From Acidobacteria bacterium Ga0074141 (GTDB lineage: Bacteria; Acidobacteriota; Blastocatellia; Pyrinomonadales; Pyrinomonadaceae), in assembly GCA_001464665.1 (NCBI GenBank), contig LNDP01000023.1, positions 408,157 through 472,156 of the forward strand: a DNA stretch of 64,000 bases, read 5' to 3'. A model generated the notes under the pieces. That model was not told where the DNA came from and made no database searches. It saw only the letters and a program-made list of their open reading frames with translations. Every line of letters starts with the position of its first letter. The first letter of the stretch is position 1. Shown here one piece after another: positions 11,164 to 20,815 of this stretch. The position numbers were made by a program, and so were the translations under genes.

Positions 11164-12435
11164 TTATTTCTTGTGCTTCATCAGGCTGCCGTCGGCTGAG
11201 ACGCGGGTGCCGCGGGCGACGCGTTCGGCCTGCTCCATTGCCCGGAGCATATTTCCACCCAGCACCATCAGGATCTCTTTCTCGGTGTAGCCGCGGCGGA
11301 GCATTTCGTAAGTGACCAGCGGTAGATCTTCGACTCCCTTCATCGGCGGATTGAGGAACGGCACGCCGTCATAGTCCGAGCCGATGCCGGCGTGTTCGAT
11401 GCCGGCGACCTTTTTGATGTGGTCGATGTGGTCAACGATGCGTTTGTAATCAGCAATGTAAATGGGATTCGCCGCCATCAGTTCGTTCTCGGCTTTAACA
11501 AACGCAGCATAATCGTCCTTATACCGCTCGCGGAGAGCAGCGATCTGGTCGCGAAGCCGTGCCGAGCGTTCACTCTGTTCCTTCGCGGTGCGTTCATCAA
11601 GAAACGCCGGATAGAAGACGACCATTATCACACCGCCATTCTGCGGCAGCCGTTTGAGCACATCGTCCGGGACGTTGCGAGTGTGGTTCGAAACGCCGCG
11701 GGCACCCGAGTGCGATGCGATGATCGGCGCCTTCGTGATGTCCAGCGCATCGTGCATCACCTTATCAGAGACGTGTGAAATGTCGATAAGAATACCGAGC
11801 CGGTTCATCTCGCGGACGACCTCTTTGCCAAAATCGGTTAGGCCGTTGTTCCGCTTCTCGTCGCCATGGGCATCGGCCCAGTCGTGCGTGACGTTGTGCG
11901 TCAACGTCATATAGCGAACGCCGAGGCGATGGAAATTCCTGAGAGCGTAAAGCGAATTCTCGATCGCATAGCCGCCCTCGATGCCCATCAGCAAACAGAT
12001 CTTGTTCTGCTTCTTCGCCTGCCGGATCTCGGCCGCCGTCGTGCACTTGACAAGGTCGTTGTGCCGCTCGATCTCTCGATTGGTAACGTCGATCAGCTCC
12101 ATCGCCCGCCGCATCGAGCCGCCCGTCTTGAGCGTATTGCCCGAGACGTAGATCGACATGAACTGGCCGGTCATGCCGCCGGCCTTCCAGCGATTTATGT
12201 CCGTGTGGATCGGGTCGCCGCCGAGCTGCATCATCCCGCGGGTATCGGTCGCGAGGTTCAGGTCCTGGTCCATCATCGGGCCGGTGATGTCGTTATGGCC
12301 ATCGACGATGATCGCTTTCTTATGGATCTTTAATGCCTGTGCCCAGAGCTTCGGGTCGGCATCGGCCGGCATCGTCTGCCCGAGCGTGGAAAGAGAGAAA
12401 ATCAGAATGAGAAAAAATGACAAAAAGCTTTTCAT
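11164..12435 (-). CDS. Membrane dipeptidase (peptidase family M19)
   Basis: 423 residues with a signal peptide (residues 4-19, ending near LGQ). M19 enzymes are zinc dipeptidases, also active on D-amino-acid dipeptides. The metal ligands are visible in order: VDGHNDI (HxD), the bridging Glu in MGIEGGY, His in LTHNVTHDWAD and His in DISHVSD. The SHSGARGVSNHTRN and GSDYDG motifs complete the active site. Length is typical. It is probably periplasmic and used for peptide scavenging or peptidoglycan turnover. It is followed by a shared terminator hairpin and has no obvious operon partner. Confidence 0.93.
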   Translation of the reverse strand: MKSFLSFFLILIFSLSTLGQTMPADADPKLWAQALKIHKKAIIVDGHNDITGPMMDQDLNLATDTRGMMQLGGDPIHTDINRWKAGGMTGQFMSIYVSGNTLKTGGSMRRAMELIDVTNREIERHNDLVKCTTAAEIRQAKKQNKICLLMGIEGGYAIENSLYALRNFHRLGVRYMTLTHNVTHDWADAHGDEKRNNGLTDFGKEVVREMNRLGILIDISHVSDKVMHDALDITKAPIIASHSGARGVSNHTRNVPDDVLKRLPQNGGVIMVVFYPAFLDERTAKEQSERSARLRDQIAALRERYKDDYAAFVKAENELMAANPIYIADYKRIVDHIDHIKKVAGIEHAGIGSDYDGVPFLNPPMKGVEDLPLVTYEMLRRGYTEKEILMVLGGNMLRAMEQAERVARGTRVSADGSLMKHKK

Positions 12436-12687
12436 ATTGGTCGCCTTTGGGAGCCCGGGAGATTCCTAATCTTAAGCCTTTTCGGCGAATTTTTCCATCG
12501 CGGCGTTTGGTATGGCTGTTGCAACCAGCAATTGTTGCCCGTAGCGGTTTTACGGATCATAAAGCTTGATTTTACAGTTATCAGCGGCTCCCGACCGTAT
12601 TCTGTAGGCTTTTTGCCTCCCTGCAAGTAACAATTCGTGATAGCTGATAAGTGACGCATTCTGTCACTTTATGACCGTGTGCAACCT

Positions 12688-15654
12688 ATGGACCACCTCA
12701 TGGACCCCTCACCGTCCGTTGATGAAAGTTCGCTCGTACCTCACAACCAGGACACACCGCCCAGGAGAATGAAGGGACAGACCGATTATCGGAGCTTGAT
12801 CGAGAACCTTCCGGTTCTCTTCTACGTCGTCGATCCGAACCCGCCTTATTCGCCGCAGTACGTAAGCCCGGCATTCAGCCGCTTTGGCTATCCGCTTGAG
12901 ATGTGGACCTCGGACCCGGACGTTTGGCTCCGCATCATTCACCCAGACGATCAGGAATGGGTCTTTTCGCAAACCACCGAATCGACCGAAAGTGGCGAAG
13001 AGGTCGATTACGAATACCGGATCTACGACGCCGGCGGCGAGCTGCATTGGGTCCGCGACCGAGGCTGCCTGATGCGCGATGATGCGGGCGAGGTGATCTT
13101 TCGCGAAGGCGTAATGCTCGACATCACCGGTCGAAAGATCGCCGAGCAGGCCGTCGCCGAAAACGAGCAGCGGTACCGAACGCTCTTTGAGAATGCGAAC
13201 GACGTCATTTACGTCCACGACCTCGAAGGTAACTATATCTCGATGAACGCGGCGGCCGAGCGGGTCTTCGGGTATCCGCGCGAAGAAGCTCTTCAGCTTC
13301 ATATGTCTGAGATCGTCGCTCCGGACCAGCTCGAACTTGCGAAGCGGAAGTTTCAGGAAAAGCTCAGCGGTGATGCCTCGCAGACCGTCTATGAACTCGA
13401 TTGTATCCGCAAGGATGGGTCGCGGCTGACGCTCGAAATAAACAGCACAGTCATCTACAAAGACGGCCAGCCCATTGCCGTGCAAGGGATCGCACGCGAC
13501 ATCACCGAGCGGCGGCAATCCGAGGAGTCGCTGCGTGATAGCGAAGAGCGCTATCGCGACCTATTTGAGAACGCGAACGACATCATCTACACCCACGACC
13601 TCCGCGGCAATTTTACCTCGCTCAATAACACCGGCGAACGCCTGACGGGCTATTCACGCGACGAGGCACTGCAGATGAACATAGTGCAGGTCGTCGCACC
13701 CGAGTCCCTCGCCTCCGCCCGCGAGATGACGGCCCGAAAGCTTGCCGAAGGCCAGTCGACGACCTACGAGATACAGATACTCGCCAAGGACGGACGGCGT
13801 GTGCCGCTCGAGCTGAGCACCCGCCTGATATTGAAACGCGGAATGCCGGTTGGCGTGCAGGGCATCGGCCGCGACATTACCGAGCGCCGAAGCGCCGAAG
13901 AAGCCCTGCGAAGCAGCGAGCACAAGTTTCGGCAGCTCGGCGAGGGCATCTATCACCAGGTATGGACGGCAGAACCGGACGGCCGGCTTGATTACGTAAA
14001 TCAGCGGACGGTCGAGTATTTTGAACGGCCGGCGGGCGAGATTCTCAATGCGGGCTGGCACGGCCTGATCCATCCGGACGATGTGCAGACGTGCCTCGTC
14101 GAGTGGTCAAACTCGCTCGCGACCGGAAAATACTTCGAGGTCGAGTTTCGGCTTCGACGGCACGATGGCGTTTATCGCTGGCATAAGGCGAGGGCCAATC
14201 CGGGGCTCGACGGCGATGGCCGAATAACGAAATGGTTCGGCACGAATACCGACATCGACGACCAGAAACAGACCGAAGAAAAGCTCAACTATCTTGCCCG
14301 CCACGATGCATTGACCGGCCTTCCGAACCGGCCGGAATTCATGAACCACCTACGCGGTGCGATCTCGCGGGCGGAAAAGACGGAGGCGGCACGCTTCGCC
14401 GTGCTCTTCCTCGACCTCGACCGGTTCAAGGTGATCAACGACAGTCTCGGCCACATCGTCGGCGACAAACTGCTGAAGGCGATCGCCGACCGGCTCAATG
14501 CACTGATCCGCCCCGGCGACGTCGTTGCTCGGCTCGGCGGCGATGAGTTCGTCATCTTGCTAAATCGAACGGGCTCGCGGGAAGAGGTCGTTAAGGTCGC
14601 CGATCGGCTCCAGGCAAATCTCGAGCGGCCGTTCAATATTGACAGCTATGAGGTCTTTACCTCGGCGAGCATCGGCATCATTGTTTCGGACGAGATAATG
14701 CGCGAACCCGAGGACTTTCTCCGCGATGCGGACTCGGCGATGTACCGTGCAAAGGAATCAGGCAAGGCCCGATACGAGATCTTCGATCAGGAGATGCACG
14801 TCAGAAATCTCAACCTCCTGCAGGTCGAAACGGATCTTCGCAAAGCGGTCGACAGGAGCGAGTTTGAGGTGCTCTACCAACCGATAGTGGACATCACCGA
14901 CGGGACCGTCTGCGAATTTGAGGCCCTTATTCGCTGGCGGCATCCCGAGAACGGGCTGGTTCCGCCGGATGAGTTCATCAGTGTTGCCGAAGAGACTGGG
15001 CTGATCGTTCCGATCGGAAAATGGATCTTGAACGAGGCCTGTGCGAACCTCGCCGCATGGCAGGAGACGACGGTTCAGCGGCTTTCTGTAAGCGTGAACC
15101 TCTCGGCAAAGCAGTTGATGCATCCCTCGCTGATCGGCTGCGTCGAAACGGTTCTGAACGAAACCGGGCTCGAGCCCGGCCAGCTAAAGCTTGAGGTAAC
15201 GGAAAGTACGGTGATGGAGCAGAGCGAGCGTTCGCTTCGCGTGCTTCGCGAGCTCGATGGACTTGGCGTGCAGCTCGCGACCGACGACTTCGGCACCGGC
15301 TATTCTTCGCTCAGCTATCTCGCCCGGTTCCCGTTCGACCGGCTGAAGATCGACCGCTCGTTCATCGACAAAATGATCATCGACGACAAGAGCTCGGCGA
15401 TCGTTAAGACGATATTGATGCTCGGCGAAAACCTTGGGATCGACGTCGTTGCCGAGGGCATCGAAACGCCGGACCAACTTCGGCGGCTTCAGCTCTTCGG
15501 CTGCCGGCTCGGGCAGGGCTACTATTTCTCAAAACCGGTCGCCGCCGGAATGGCACGCAAGCTTATCGGCAAGCGGCCCGGACGGATGCTCGAACTCGGC
15601 CCGCCGCCGCTTCCCGCGGCAGCAGATGTAGTCGAGCTTCGTGATGTTCAATAA
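12688..15654 (+). CDS. PAS-GGDEF-EAL cyclic di-GMP signalling protein
   Basis: 988 residues from the ATG at 12688; a GTG three codons upstream is also possible. Four PAS-type sensor modules in series occupy about 30-530 and two are near duplicates (FENANDVIYVHDLEGN and FENANDIIYTHDLRGN). A GGDEF domain follows with an intact RLGGDEFV signature near 614, then an EAL domain with FEALIRWRHP near 742 and DDFGTGYSSL. Both active-site signatures are complete, so it may make and degrade c-di-GMP. No membrane segment is seen, so sensing is cytosolic, perhaps of redox state, light or a ligand. It stands alone. Confidence 0.95.
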   Translation: MDHLMDPSPSVDESSLVPHNQDTPPRRMKGQTDYRSLIENLPVLFYVVDPNPPYSPQYVSPAFSRFGYPLEMWTSDPDVWLRIIHPDDQEWVFSQTTESTESGEEVDYEYRIYDAGGELHWVRDRGCLMRDDAGEVIFREGVMLDITGRKIAEQAVAENEQRYRTLFENANDVIYVHDLEGNYISMNAAAERVFGYPREEALQLHMSEIVAPDQLELAKRKFQEKLSGDASQTVYELDCIRKDGSRLTLEINSTVIYKDGQPIAVQGIARDITERRQSEESLRDSEERYRDLFENANDIIYTHDLRGNFTSLNNTGERLTGYSRDEALQMNIVQVVAPESLASAREMTARKLAEGQSTTYEIQILAKDGRRVPLELSTRLILKRGMPVGVQGIGRDITERRSAEEALRSSEHKFRQLGEGIYHQVWTAEPDGRLDYVNQRTVEYFERPAGEILNAGWHGLIHPDDVQTCLVEWSNSLATGKYFEVEFRLRRHDGVYRWHKARANPGLDGDGRITKWFGTNTDIDDQKQTEEKLNYLARHDALTGLPNRPEFMNHLRGAISRAEKTEAARFAVLFLDLDRFKVINDSLGHIVGDKLLKAIADRLNALIRPGDVVARLGGDEFVILLNRTGSREEVVKVADRLQANLERPFNIDSYEVFTSASIGIIVSDEIMREPEDFLRDADSAMYRAKESGKARYEIFDQEMHVRNLNLLQVETDLRKAVDRSEFEVLYQPIVDITDGTVCEFEALIRWRHPENGLVPPDEFISVAEETGLIVPIGKWILNEACANLAAWQETTVQRLSVSVNLSAKQLMHPSLIGCVETVLNETGLEPGQLKLEVTESTVMEQSERSLRVLRELDGLGVQLATDDFGTGYSSLSYLARFPFDRLKIDRSFIDKMIIDDKSSAIVKTILMLGENLGIDVVAEGIETPDQLRRLQLFGCRLGQGYYFSKPVAAGMARKLIGKRPGRMLELGPPPLPAAADVVELRDVQ

Positions 15655-15677
15655 AAAGAGGTCGTCCGGAGGTTAAA

Positions 15678-15782
15678 GGTTCTGTGTCTTAGTTCTGTGC
15701 ATTCTGTGGTAACGCACTGTAATTCATTGGCGAATACCACAGAATGCACAGATCAAAAACCGAAATACACAGATAAGAACCT
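15678..15782. repeat. CACAGA-family inverted repeat
   Basis: CTGTGCATTCTGTGGTA (15695-15711) is the exact reverse complement of 15735-15751, with a 23-base gap. Outer, less perfect arms (TTCTGTGTCT and ACACAGATAAGAA) extend the structure. It lies between two convergent genes and shares its words with the hairpins at 34.0-34.9 kb. No T-run follows. Confidence 0.75.
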
Positions 15783-15824
15783 CGCCTCCAGACAACCTAT
15801 TTTTGTTTTCCGTCTGCCTTCTCT

Positions 15825-18269
15825 TTACCTCTCAGCCGCGGCGGCCTGGCCTCGCGGCTTTGCGTTTTTCACATGGCGGTCAAACCAGGCGATCTGCTCG
15901 GCTATCGTGTGCCCAACCGATTCGCGGGCGCTATAGCCGTGCGACTCAAGCGGCAGCATGACGAGTCGCGCCGTTCCGCCATTGCCGCGGATGGCAGCAA
16001 AGAGACGCTCGGATTGGATCGGGAAAGTACCCTGATTATTGTCCGCCTCGCCGTGGATCAGCAGAACCGGTTCGTTGATCTTGTCCGCAAAAAAGAACGG
16101 CGAGACATCTGTATAGATCTTCGGAGCTTCCCAAAAGGTCCGCCGCTCGTCCTGAAAACCGAATGGCGTCAACGTCCGGTTATAAGCACCCGAGCGAGCG
16201 ATGCCGGCACGGAAAAGGTCCGAATGGGCAAGCAGGTTCGCCGTCATAAAGGCTCCGTAGCTATGGCCGCCGACGCCGACGCGTTCCGGATCGACAACGC
16301 CCATTTCGACGCCCTTGTCGATCGCCGCCTTTGCCGAATCGACCACCTGCTTTACGAAAGTGTCATTCTTCGTCTCGGGCGTGCCGACGATCGGCATCGT
16401 CGCGTCATCGAGCACGGCGTAGCCGTTCAGCAGAAAGAAGAGATGCGAGGCACCGCCGATCTGCGTGAAGCGATTGGTCGAGCCCGTCACCTGGCCGGCA
16501 AGGTCGCCGCTGGTAAAGCTCTGCGGATAGGCCCAAACGACCGTCGGGAGCCGAGTTCCCTTTTTGTAGCCCGGCGGCAGGTAAAGCGTAAACGAAAGGT
16601 CAACGCCGTCGGCCCGCTTGTACCTGACAAGCTCTTTCGTTATGCCGCGAAGTTCGGGCGAAGGGTCCTTGAACTCGGTCAACTGCCTGTATGCGAGTGC
16701 CGTGCAGACCCGTCCGGGAGGGCAGACCTGCCGCAGGTAGAGATTCGCCGGTTCCGTCGTCGATTCCTTTCGAGTGATGAAATTCATTCCCTCGTCATCG
16801 AGCATCGCGACGAACGCTTCAAACTCCTCGGTGCCTGACCGGAAGATCTCGCGGGTCGCGAGCGTATTGACGTTCATCGCACGCAGAAACGGACGATCGC
16901 CTTCGGCCGAGGCACCTGAGCCGGTAAGAAAGATCTCGTCACCATTCTGGACGATCACCGAGCTTCCATTCGCAAGCGTTTTGCTGACCGGCGCTCCGAT
17001 GTCGTTATAGCGGTCGGTGACGTTGAGGTCGGAGATGAGCTTCATCTTGCTCGGATCGTTATGATCGGTCATGAATATCCGGCGGTGCTGGCGGTCGCGG
17101 TCAAAGTCGTAAAAGAGCATCATCCTGGCGCGTTCGCCAAAGCCGCGGCCCTGATAGCGATGCTGGATCTTTAGCAGTTCGCTCGCGTTGCCGGAGAAGG
17201 GTGCGGCCATCTTCATCAGCCGGTCGCGATGCTCGGCCTTCTGCCGCGGGTCGCCGCCATCAAGAGCTTCGGCCCAGATAAGCGTCGCTGGTTCGGTCGG
17301 GATCCAGCCGATGCCCCGCGGCCCGGTCGGTACGCCCTGCACCGGCAGCTGGTCCTGGAGCGGTGATTCGTGAACTGCCTTGACCATGCGGCCCGAGGCA
17401 TCCCAGACCTCGGTTATCCGCGGGAATCGCGAAGCCGGAAAGAGATACGAGAACGGCCGCTTGATGGTCGTTACCAAAAAGAATCGTCCATCCGGCGAGC
17501 GTGAAAGATCGTTGTAGATCGCCGGTTTTCCGATCGGCGTCACCTGCCCTTGCGGCGTAATGATCGCCGGCTGCGAGGTGGCGAAATACTCGAAAAGTGC
17601 CTCATCATTCGGGCTTCTCAGCAGGTCCTGAAATGTAGCGATCGCACCCGAACGGCCTGCGGTTTCCTGAACGTTCGGCTCGCTCGGCACAACGTCGCGG
17701 TACTCCGGCGGAGCTCCGCGTCCGCTCGGCACAAGCATCGCCGCAAGTGCGTTCGGCCCTTCCCAGCTAAAGCCGCCGTAGGCCGTGTTGACCTGCACGT
17801 TCTGCACTTTCGTCGCACGCCCGGTCGAAGTATCAATGAACCATAGCTCAACGCCTTTGTCCGTCACGTTACCCGCGGCAATGTATTTGCCGTCCGGCGA
17901 CCATACCGGCGAAATGATCTTCGCACCGGCCGGAAGCTGCACGCGGCGGACCGTGCCGTCGCTGATGTTCTGAAGGCTGACGCCCGAGAAGTAATTCTGC
18001 CGATGCTGGGCGTTCGTCCGCGGGTTTATCCGCAACCCCGCAAGCCGGAGCATCGGCTCGGCAAGCTCCGCGACCGGAGGATAGCGGACAACATCGAGCA
18101 ACGCGATGCGGTCACGCGAAGGTGCGATCGACGTCGCCGGCGGTGCCGGAGCGTTGAGCACATCGAGAACTTCCTTCGGTGGCTGCTTATACGAGCCCTG
18201 CCCAAAGGCGGCCACCGAAAGCGAGCCGATGACGAGAAGCGCAAAAAGCGACGTTAGTTTCCTTTTCAT
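15825..18269 (-). CDS. Prolyl oligopeptidase family serine peptidase (S9)
   Basis: 814 residues with a signal peptide (MKRKLTSLFALLVIGSLSVAAFG). The N-terminal 550 residues form a beta-propeller-like region (SPVWSPDGKYIAAG is a typical blade). The C-terminal alpha/beta hydrolase domain carries the nucleophile in GGHSYGAF, the acid in HGEADNNQG and the catalytic His in ESHGYSA. S9 members cut short peptides from the N- or C-terminal side; secretion suggests nutrient peptide digestion. Its start overlaps the stop of the beta-lactamase-like gene by four bases, so translational coupling is likely. Confidence 0.93.
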   Translation of the reverse strand: MKRKLTSLFALLVIGSLSVAAFGQGSYKQPPKEVLDVLNAPAPPATSIAPSRDRIALLDVVRYPPVAELAEPMLRLAGLRINPRTNAQHRQNYFSGVSLQNISDGTVRRVQLPAGAKIISPVWSPDGKYIAAGNVTDKGVELWFIDTSTGRATKVQNVQVNTAYGGFSWEGPNALAAMLVPSGRGAPPEYRDVVPSEPNVQETAGRSGAIATFQDLLRSPNDEALFEYFATSQPAIITPQGQVTPIGKPAIYNDLSRSPDGRFFLVTTIKRPFSYLFPASRFPRITEVWDASGRMVKAVHESPLQDQLPVQGVPTGPRGIGWIPTEPATLIWAEALDGGDPRQKAEHRDRLMKMAAPFSGNASELLKIQHRYQGRGFGERARMMLFYDFDRDRQHRRIFMTDHNDPSKMKLISDLNVTDRYNDIGAPVSKTLANGSSVIVQNGDEIFLTGSGASAEGDRPFLRAMNVNTLATREIFRSGTEEFEAFVAMLDDEGMNFITRKESTTEPANLYLRQVCPPGRVCTALAYRQLTEFKDPSPELRGITKELVRYKRADGVDLSFTLYLPPGYKKGTRLPTVVWAYPQSFTSGDLAGQVTGSTNRFTQIGGASHLFFLLNGYAVLDDATMPIVGTPETKNDTFVKQVVDSAKAAIDKGVEMGVVDPERVGVGGHSYGAFMTANLLAHSDLFRAGIARSGAYNRTLTPFGFQDERRTFWEAPKIYTDVSPFFFADKINEPVLLIHGEADNNQGTFPIQSERLFAAIRGNGGTARLVMLPLESHGYSARESVGHTIAEQIAWFDRHVKNAKPRGQAAAAER

Positions 18270-19255
18270 TTTTTCCTCATTCCCTCGATCAATTTTCCGA
18301 CTATCAGCGGGATGATGTCTTTGTTATTCGAATTGTTTTCAGTGAATACTGCGACCGCAAAACGAAGCCCGTCCGGCGTTTCGATATATGCCGCGTCGTG
18401 CCGCGTCCGGCTTGTCCAGCCGGCCTTTGACCAGAGCTTTGCGCCCTCGATCTTGAGGTCAAGCAATGCCCTTCCCGCAAATTCGACCGCCTGGCTGTTC
18501 GCCTCGCGGCCGGTCGCGTAGGGGTCGCGTTTTAGGACCTCGAGCATTTGCTTGCTGTGCTCCGGCGAAACGGCAAGCCCGCGGGCGACCTCGGCGATGA
18601 GCCGTGCCGAGGCATTTGCCGTAAGCATATTGCGGTTTTGGCCACGGTATTCGCGAAACTGCTGCTCAACGCCATAGGCATCTTCACAGTGCGTTTTCTG
18701 GTTGACGTTGATGTTCGTGTAGCCCATCGCGGCGAAGTAGCGGTTCATCCGGTTCCGCCGGTAGGACCAAAGCTCAAACTCCTTCTGTGGAAGTTCGCCG
18801 CCGCTTGCCGTATTGGTCAGGACGTCAACGATGTACTGGGTCGCCTCGTTAGAGGAGGTGACGATCATATCGCGAACGCCGCGTTCGAGCTCCTTGGTCA
18901 TCGTGAGCTTGCCATCGGCGAGCTGCTGGTGAATCGTCACAAGATAGAACATCTTGACGACGCTCGCCGGATAGATCCGTGCTTCGCCGCGATGCTCGCC
19001 CCACTTTGCGGCATCGCCGCGAAGATCAATGAGCGAAACGGCTACGTCTTCCGCCTTCAGTCCCTTTGCAGCAGATACTTCATCGACCGCCGACTTGACG
19101 AGCGAATCCATCTGAGCCGATCGCTCCATCGCGAGCCACTTGTAGCCCTTTGAAGGAACGATCTCCGTCTCGCCCGCCGGCACCTGTGCAACAGCGCTAG
19201 CGGCGACGAAAAGAGCACATAAAACCGAAGCGAAAAAACGTTTTGGGTTGGACAT
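18266..19255 (-). CDS. Class A beta-lactamase-related serine hydrolase
   Basis: 329 residues with a signal peptide (about 5-23, ending at VAAQ). The SxxK motif appears as ASVVKMFYL. An SDN-like position reads SSNEATQY, and a KxG-like SKAGWTS precedes the last strands. The order matches the PBP-like hydrolase fold. The SDN and KTG motifs are not canonical, so true beta-lactamase activity is uncertain; a peptidase or esterase role is also possible. It is the first gene of a pair with the S9 peptidase (four-base overlap). The permease starts 110 nt away on the other strand, so the gap probably holds divergent promoters. Confidence 0.85.
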   Translation of the reverse strand: MSNPKRFFASVLCALFVAASAVAQVPAGETEIVPSKGYKWLAMERSAQMDSLVKSAVDEVSAAKGLKAEDVAVSLIDLRGDAAKWGEHRGEARIYPASVVKMFYLVTIHQQLADGKLTMTKELERGVRDMIVTSSNEATQYIVDVLTNTASGGELPQKEFELWSYRRNRMNRYFAAMGYTNINVNQKTHCEDAYGVEQQFREYRGQNRNMLTANASARLIAEVARGLAVSPEHSKQMLEVLKRDPYATGREANSQAVEFAGRALLDLKIEGAKLWSKAGWTSRTRHDAAYIETPDGLRFAVAVFTENNSNNKDIIPLIVGKLIEGMRKK

Positions 19256-19364
19256 AAGACGAACCGAGCGGGAGACTCTGAACCGTGTTGCTTTACCTGA
19301 CTTTATTTTCAGAGTATAAACGAAAAGCGTCTCCCGAAAAAAGCAGCCCCGAGCTCAATAAACA

Positions 19365-20666
19365 ATGACAGAAGAAAAGCTTGTCCGCGGGATCAGCCGA
19401 TGGGACCTTACGGCAATCATAATCAACACGATAATCGGTGCCGGCATCTTTGGGCTTCCCGCAAAGGTGCATGCGTTGATCGGCACCTGGAGCCTGATCG
19501 CCTTCTTCGCCTGTGCGATCATCGTCGGGTTTATCGTCGTCTGTTATGCCGAGGTCTCGAGCCGCTTCACGGCGACGGGCGGGCCGTATCTTTACGCCCG
19601 CGAGGCCTTCGGGCCGCTCGTCGGTTTTGAGGTCGGCTGGCTTTACTGGATCGTCCGCGTTACGACCTTTGCCGCAAACTGCAACCTGCTGATCACCTAC
19701 TTCGGTTTCTTCGTCGCCGATGCCGACAAGGGAGCTTTTCGCGTGGCGATGATCTCGATCATTGTCCTCGGAATCGTTGCGGTCAACCTCGCCGGCGTAA
19801 AGCAATCGGCGATAATGACGAACATTTTCACGGCCGGCAAGCTGATCCCGCTTTTCGTCTTCGTCGCGGTCGGTATCTTCTTTATCGAGCCTGCCAACTT
19901 TACCTTCGATGCGGTGCCGGAATACGGAGCATTCTCGAGCGCAGTGCTGCTGCTCATCTACGCCTTCGTCGGCTTTGAGGTTGGCGTGGTAATGGGCGGT
20001 GAGACGAAAGACCCCCAGCGGAGCACGCCATTTGCTCTCTTTGTTGCATTGGGAATTGTGGCGACGCTTTATATTTTGATCCAGGTGGTCAGCATCGGCA
20101 CGCTTCCCGGGCTTGCCCAGTCCGAACGCCCGCTTGCCGATGCGGGTGCCCTTTTCTTAGGGACGTTCGGAGCGGCATTCATCACCTTTGGAGCTCTGAT
20201 CTCGATACTCGGCAACCTGAACGTCGGCTTTCTCGGAAGCACGCGGCTGCTATTCGCAATGTCTGAAAAAGGCGAACTCCCGGCAGGGCTTTCGCGGACT
20301 CATGAGCGGTTCAAAACCCCTTGGGTCTCGATCCTCCTGACCTCGGTCGTCATATTCTTCCTTACGATCTATTCAACGTTCCTGACCGCACTCGCCATCG
20401 CGACAATAACGCGTCTGCTCGTTTACGCAACGACGTGTCTCGCACTTCCGGTCTTCCGCCGTCGCGGCGATGCACCCGAGGCGAAGTTCTCGGCTCCGCT
20501 CGGCGTTTTGGCTGCGGTGCTTTCGCTCGGACTGATCGCGTGGCTTTTAACGCGAGTGGATTTCAACCGCGAGGCCCTGCCGATCTTCGCCGCCGCGGGC
20601 ATCGGGCTCGTAATTTATTTCATCCATAAAGCGTTTGACCGGAGGCCAAAGGCCGATGCGTCTTAA
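19365..20666 (+). CDS. APC-family amino acid permease
   Basis: 433 residues, almost entirely hydrophobic with about 12 membrane helices. The start motif IINTIIGAGIFGLPAKV (about 18-34) is the unwound first helix with the GAGIFGLP substrate-binding signature of the amino acid-polyamine-organocation superfamily. The loop VGFEVGVVMGGETKDPQRSTP corresponds to the conserved E-x-K-x-P region of helices 6-7. Substrate is not predictable from sequence alone. Single gene, followed by an A/T-rich hairpin. Confidence 0.9.
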   Translation: MTEEKLVRGISRWDLTAIIINTIIGAGIFGLPAKVHALIGTWSLIAFFACAIIVGFIVVCYAEVSSRFTATGGPYLYAREAFGPLVGFEVGWLYWIVRVTTFAANCNLLITYFGFFVADADKGAFRVAMISIIVLGIVAVNLAGVKQSAIMTNIFTAGKLIPLFVFVAVGIFFIEPANFTFDAVPEYGAFSSAVLLLIYAFVGFEVGVVMGGETKDPQRSTPFALFVALGIVATLYILIQVVSIGTLPGLAQSERPLADAGALFLGTFGAAFITFGALISILGNLNVGFLGSTRLLFAMSEKGELPAGLSRTHERFKTPWVSILLTSVVIFFLTIYSTFLTALAIATITRLLVYATTCLALPVFRRRGDAPEAKFSAPLGVLAAVLSLGLIAWLLTRVDFNREALPIFAAAGIGLVIYFIHKAFDRRPKADAS

Positions 20667-20710
20667 ATGAACGGAAACTCTCTGAGCCCTTTGTGCAAAA
20701 CCTTTGCGTG

Positions 20711-20741
20711 CTTTGTGTTTAAAGATTTCTTAAACACAAAG
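20711..20741. repeat. Intergenic hairpin, CTTTGTGTTTAA arms
   Basis: CTTTGTGTTTAA (20711-20722) and TTAAACACAAAG (20730-20741) are perfect 12-bp arms around a seven-base loop. They are flanked by looser GTGCAAA/TTGTGCAC words. It lies downstream of the permease; there is no T-run, so a terminator role is uncertain. Confidence 0.6.
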
Positions 20742-20815
20742 GGCACTAAGATCGTGCACAAAGTTCACAGACTTGGAATAACTCGGGTCAATGTAAATGG
20801 GGGTTGGAAATTGAG

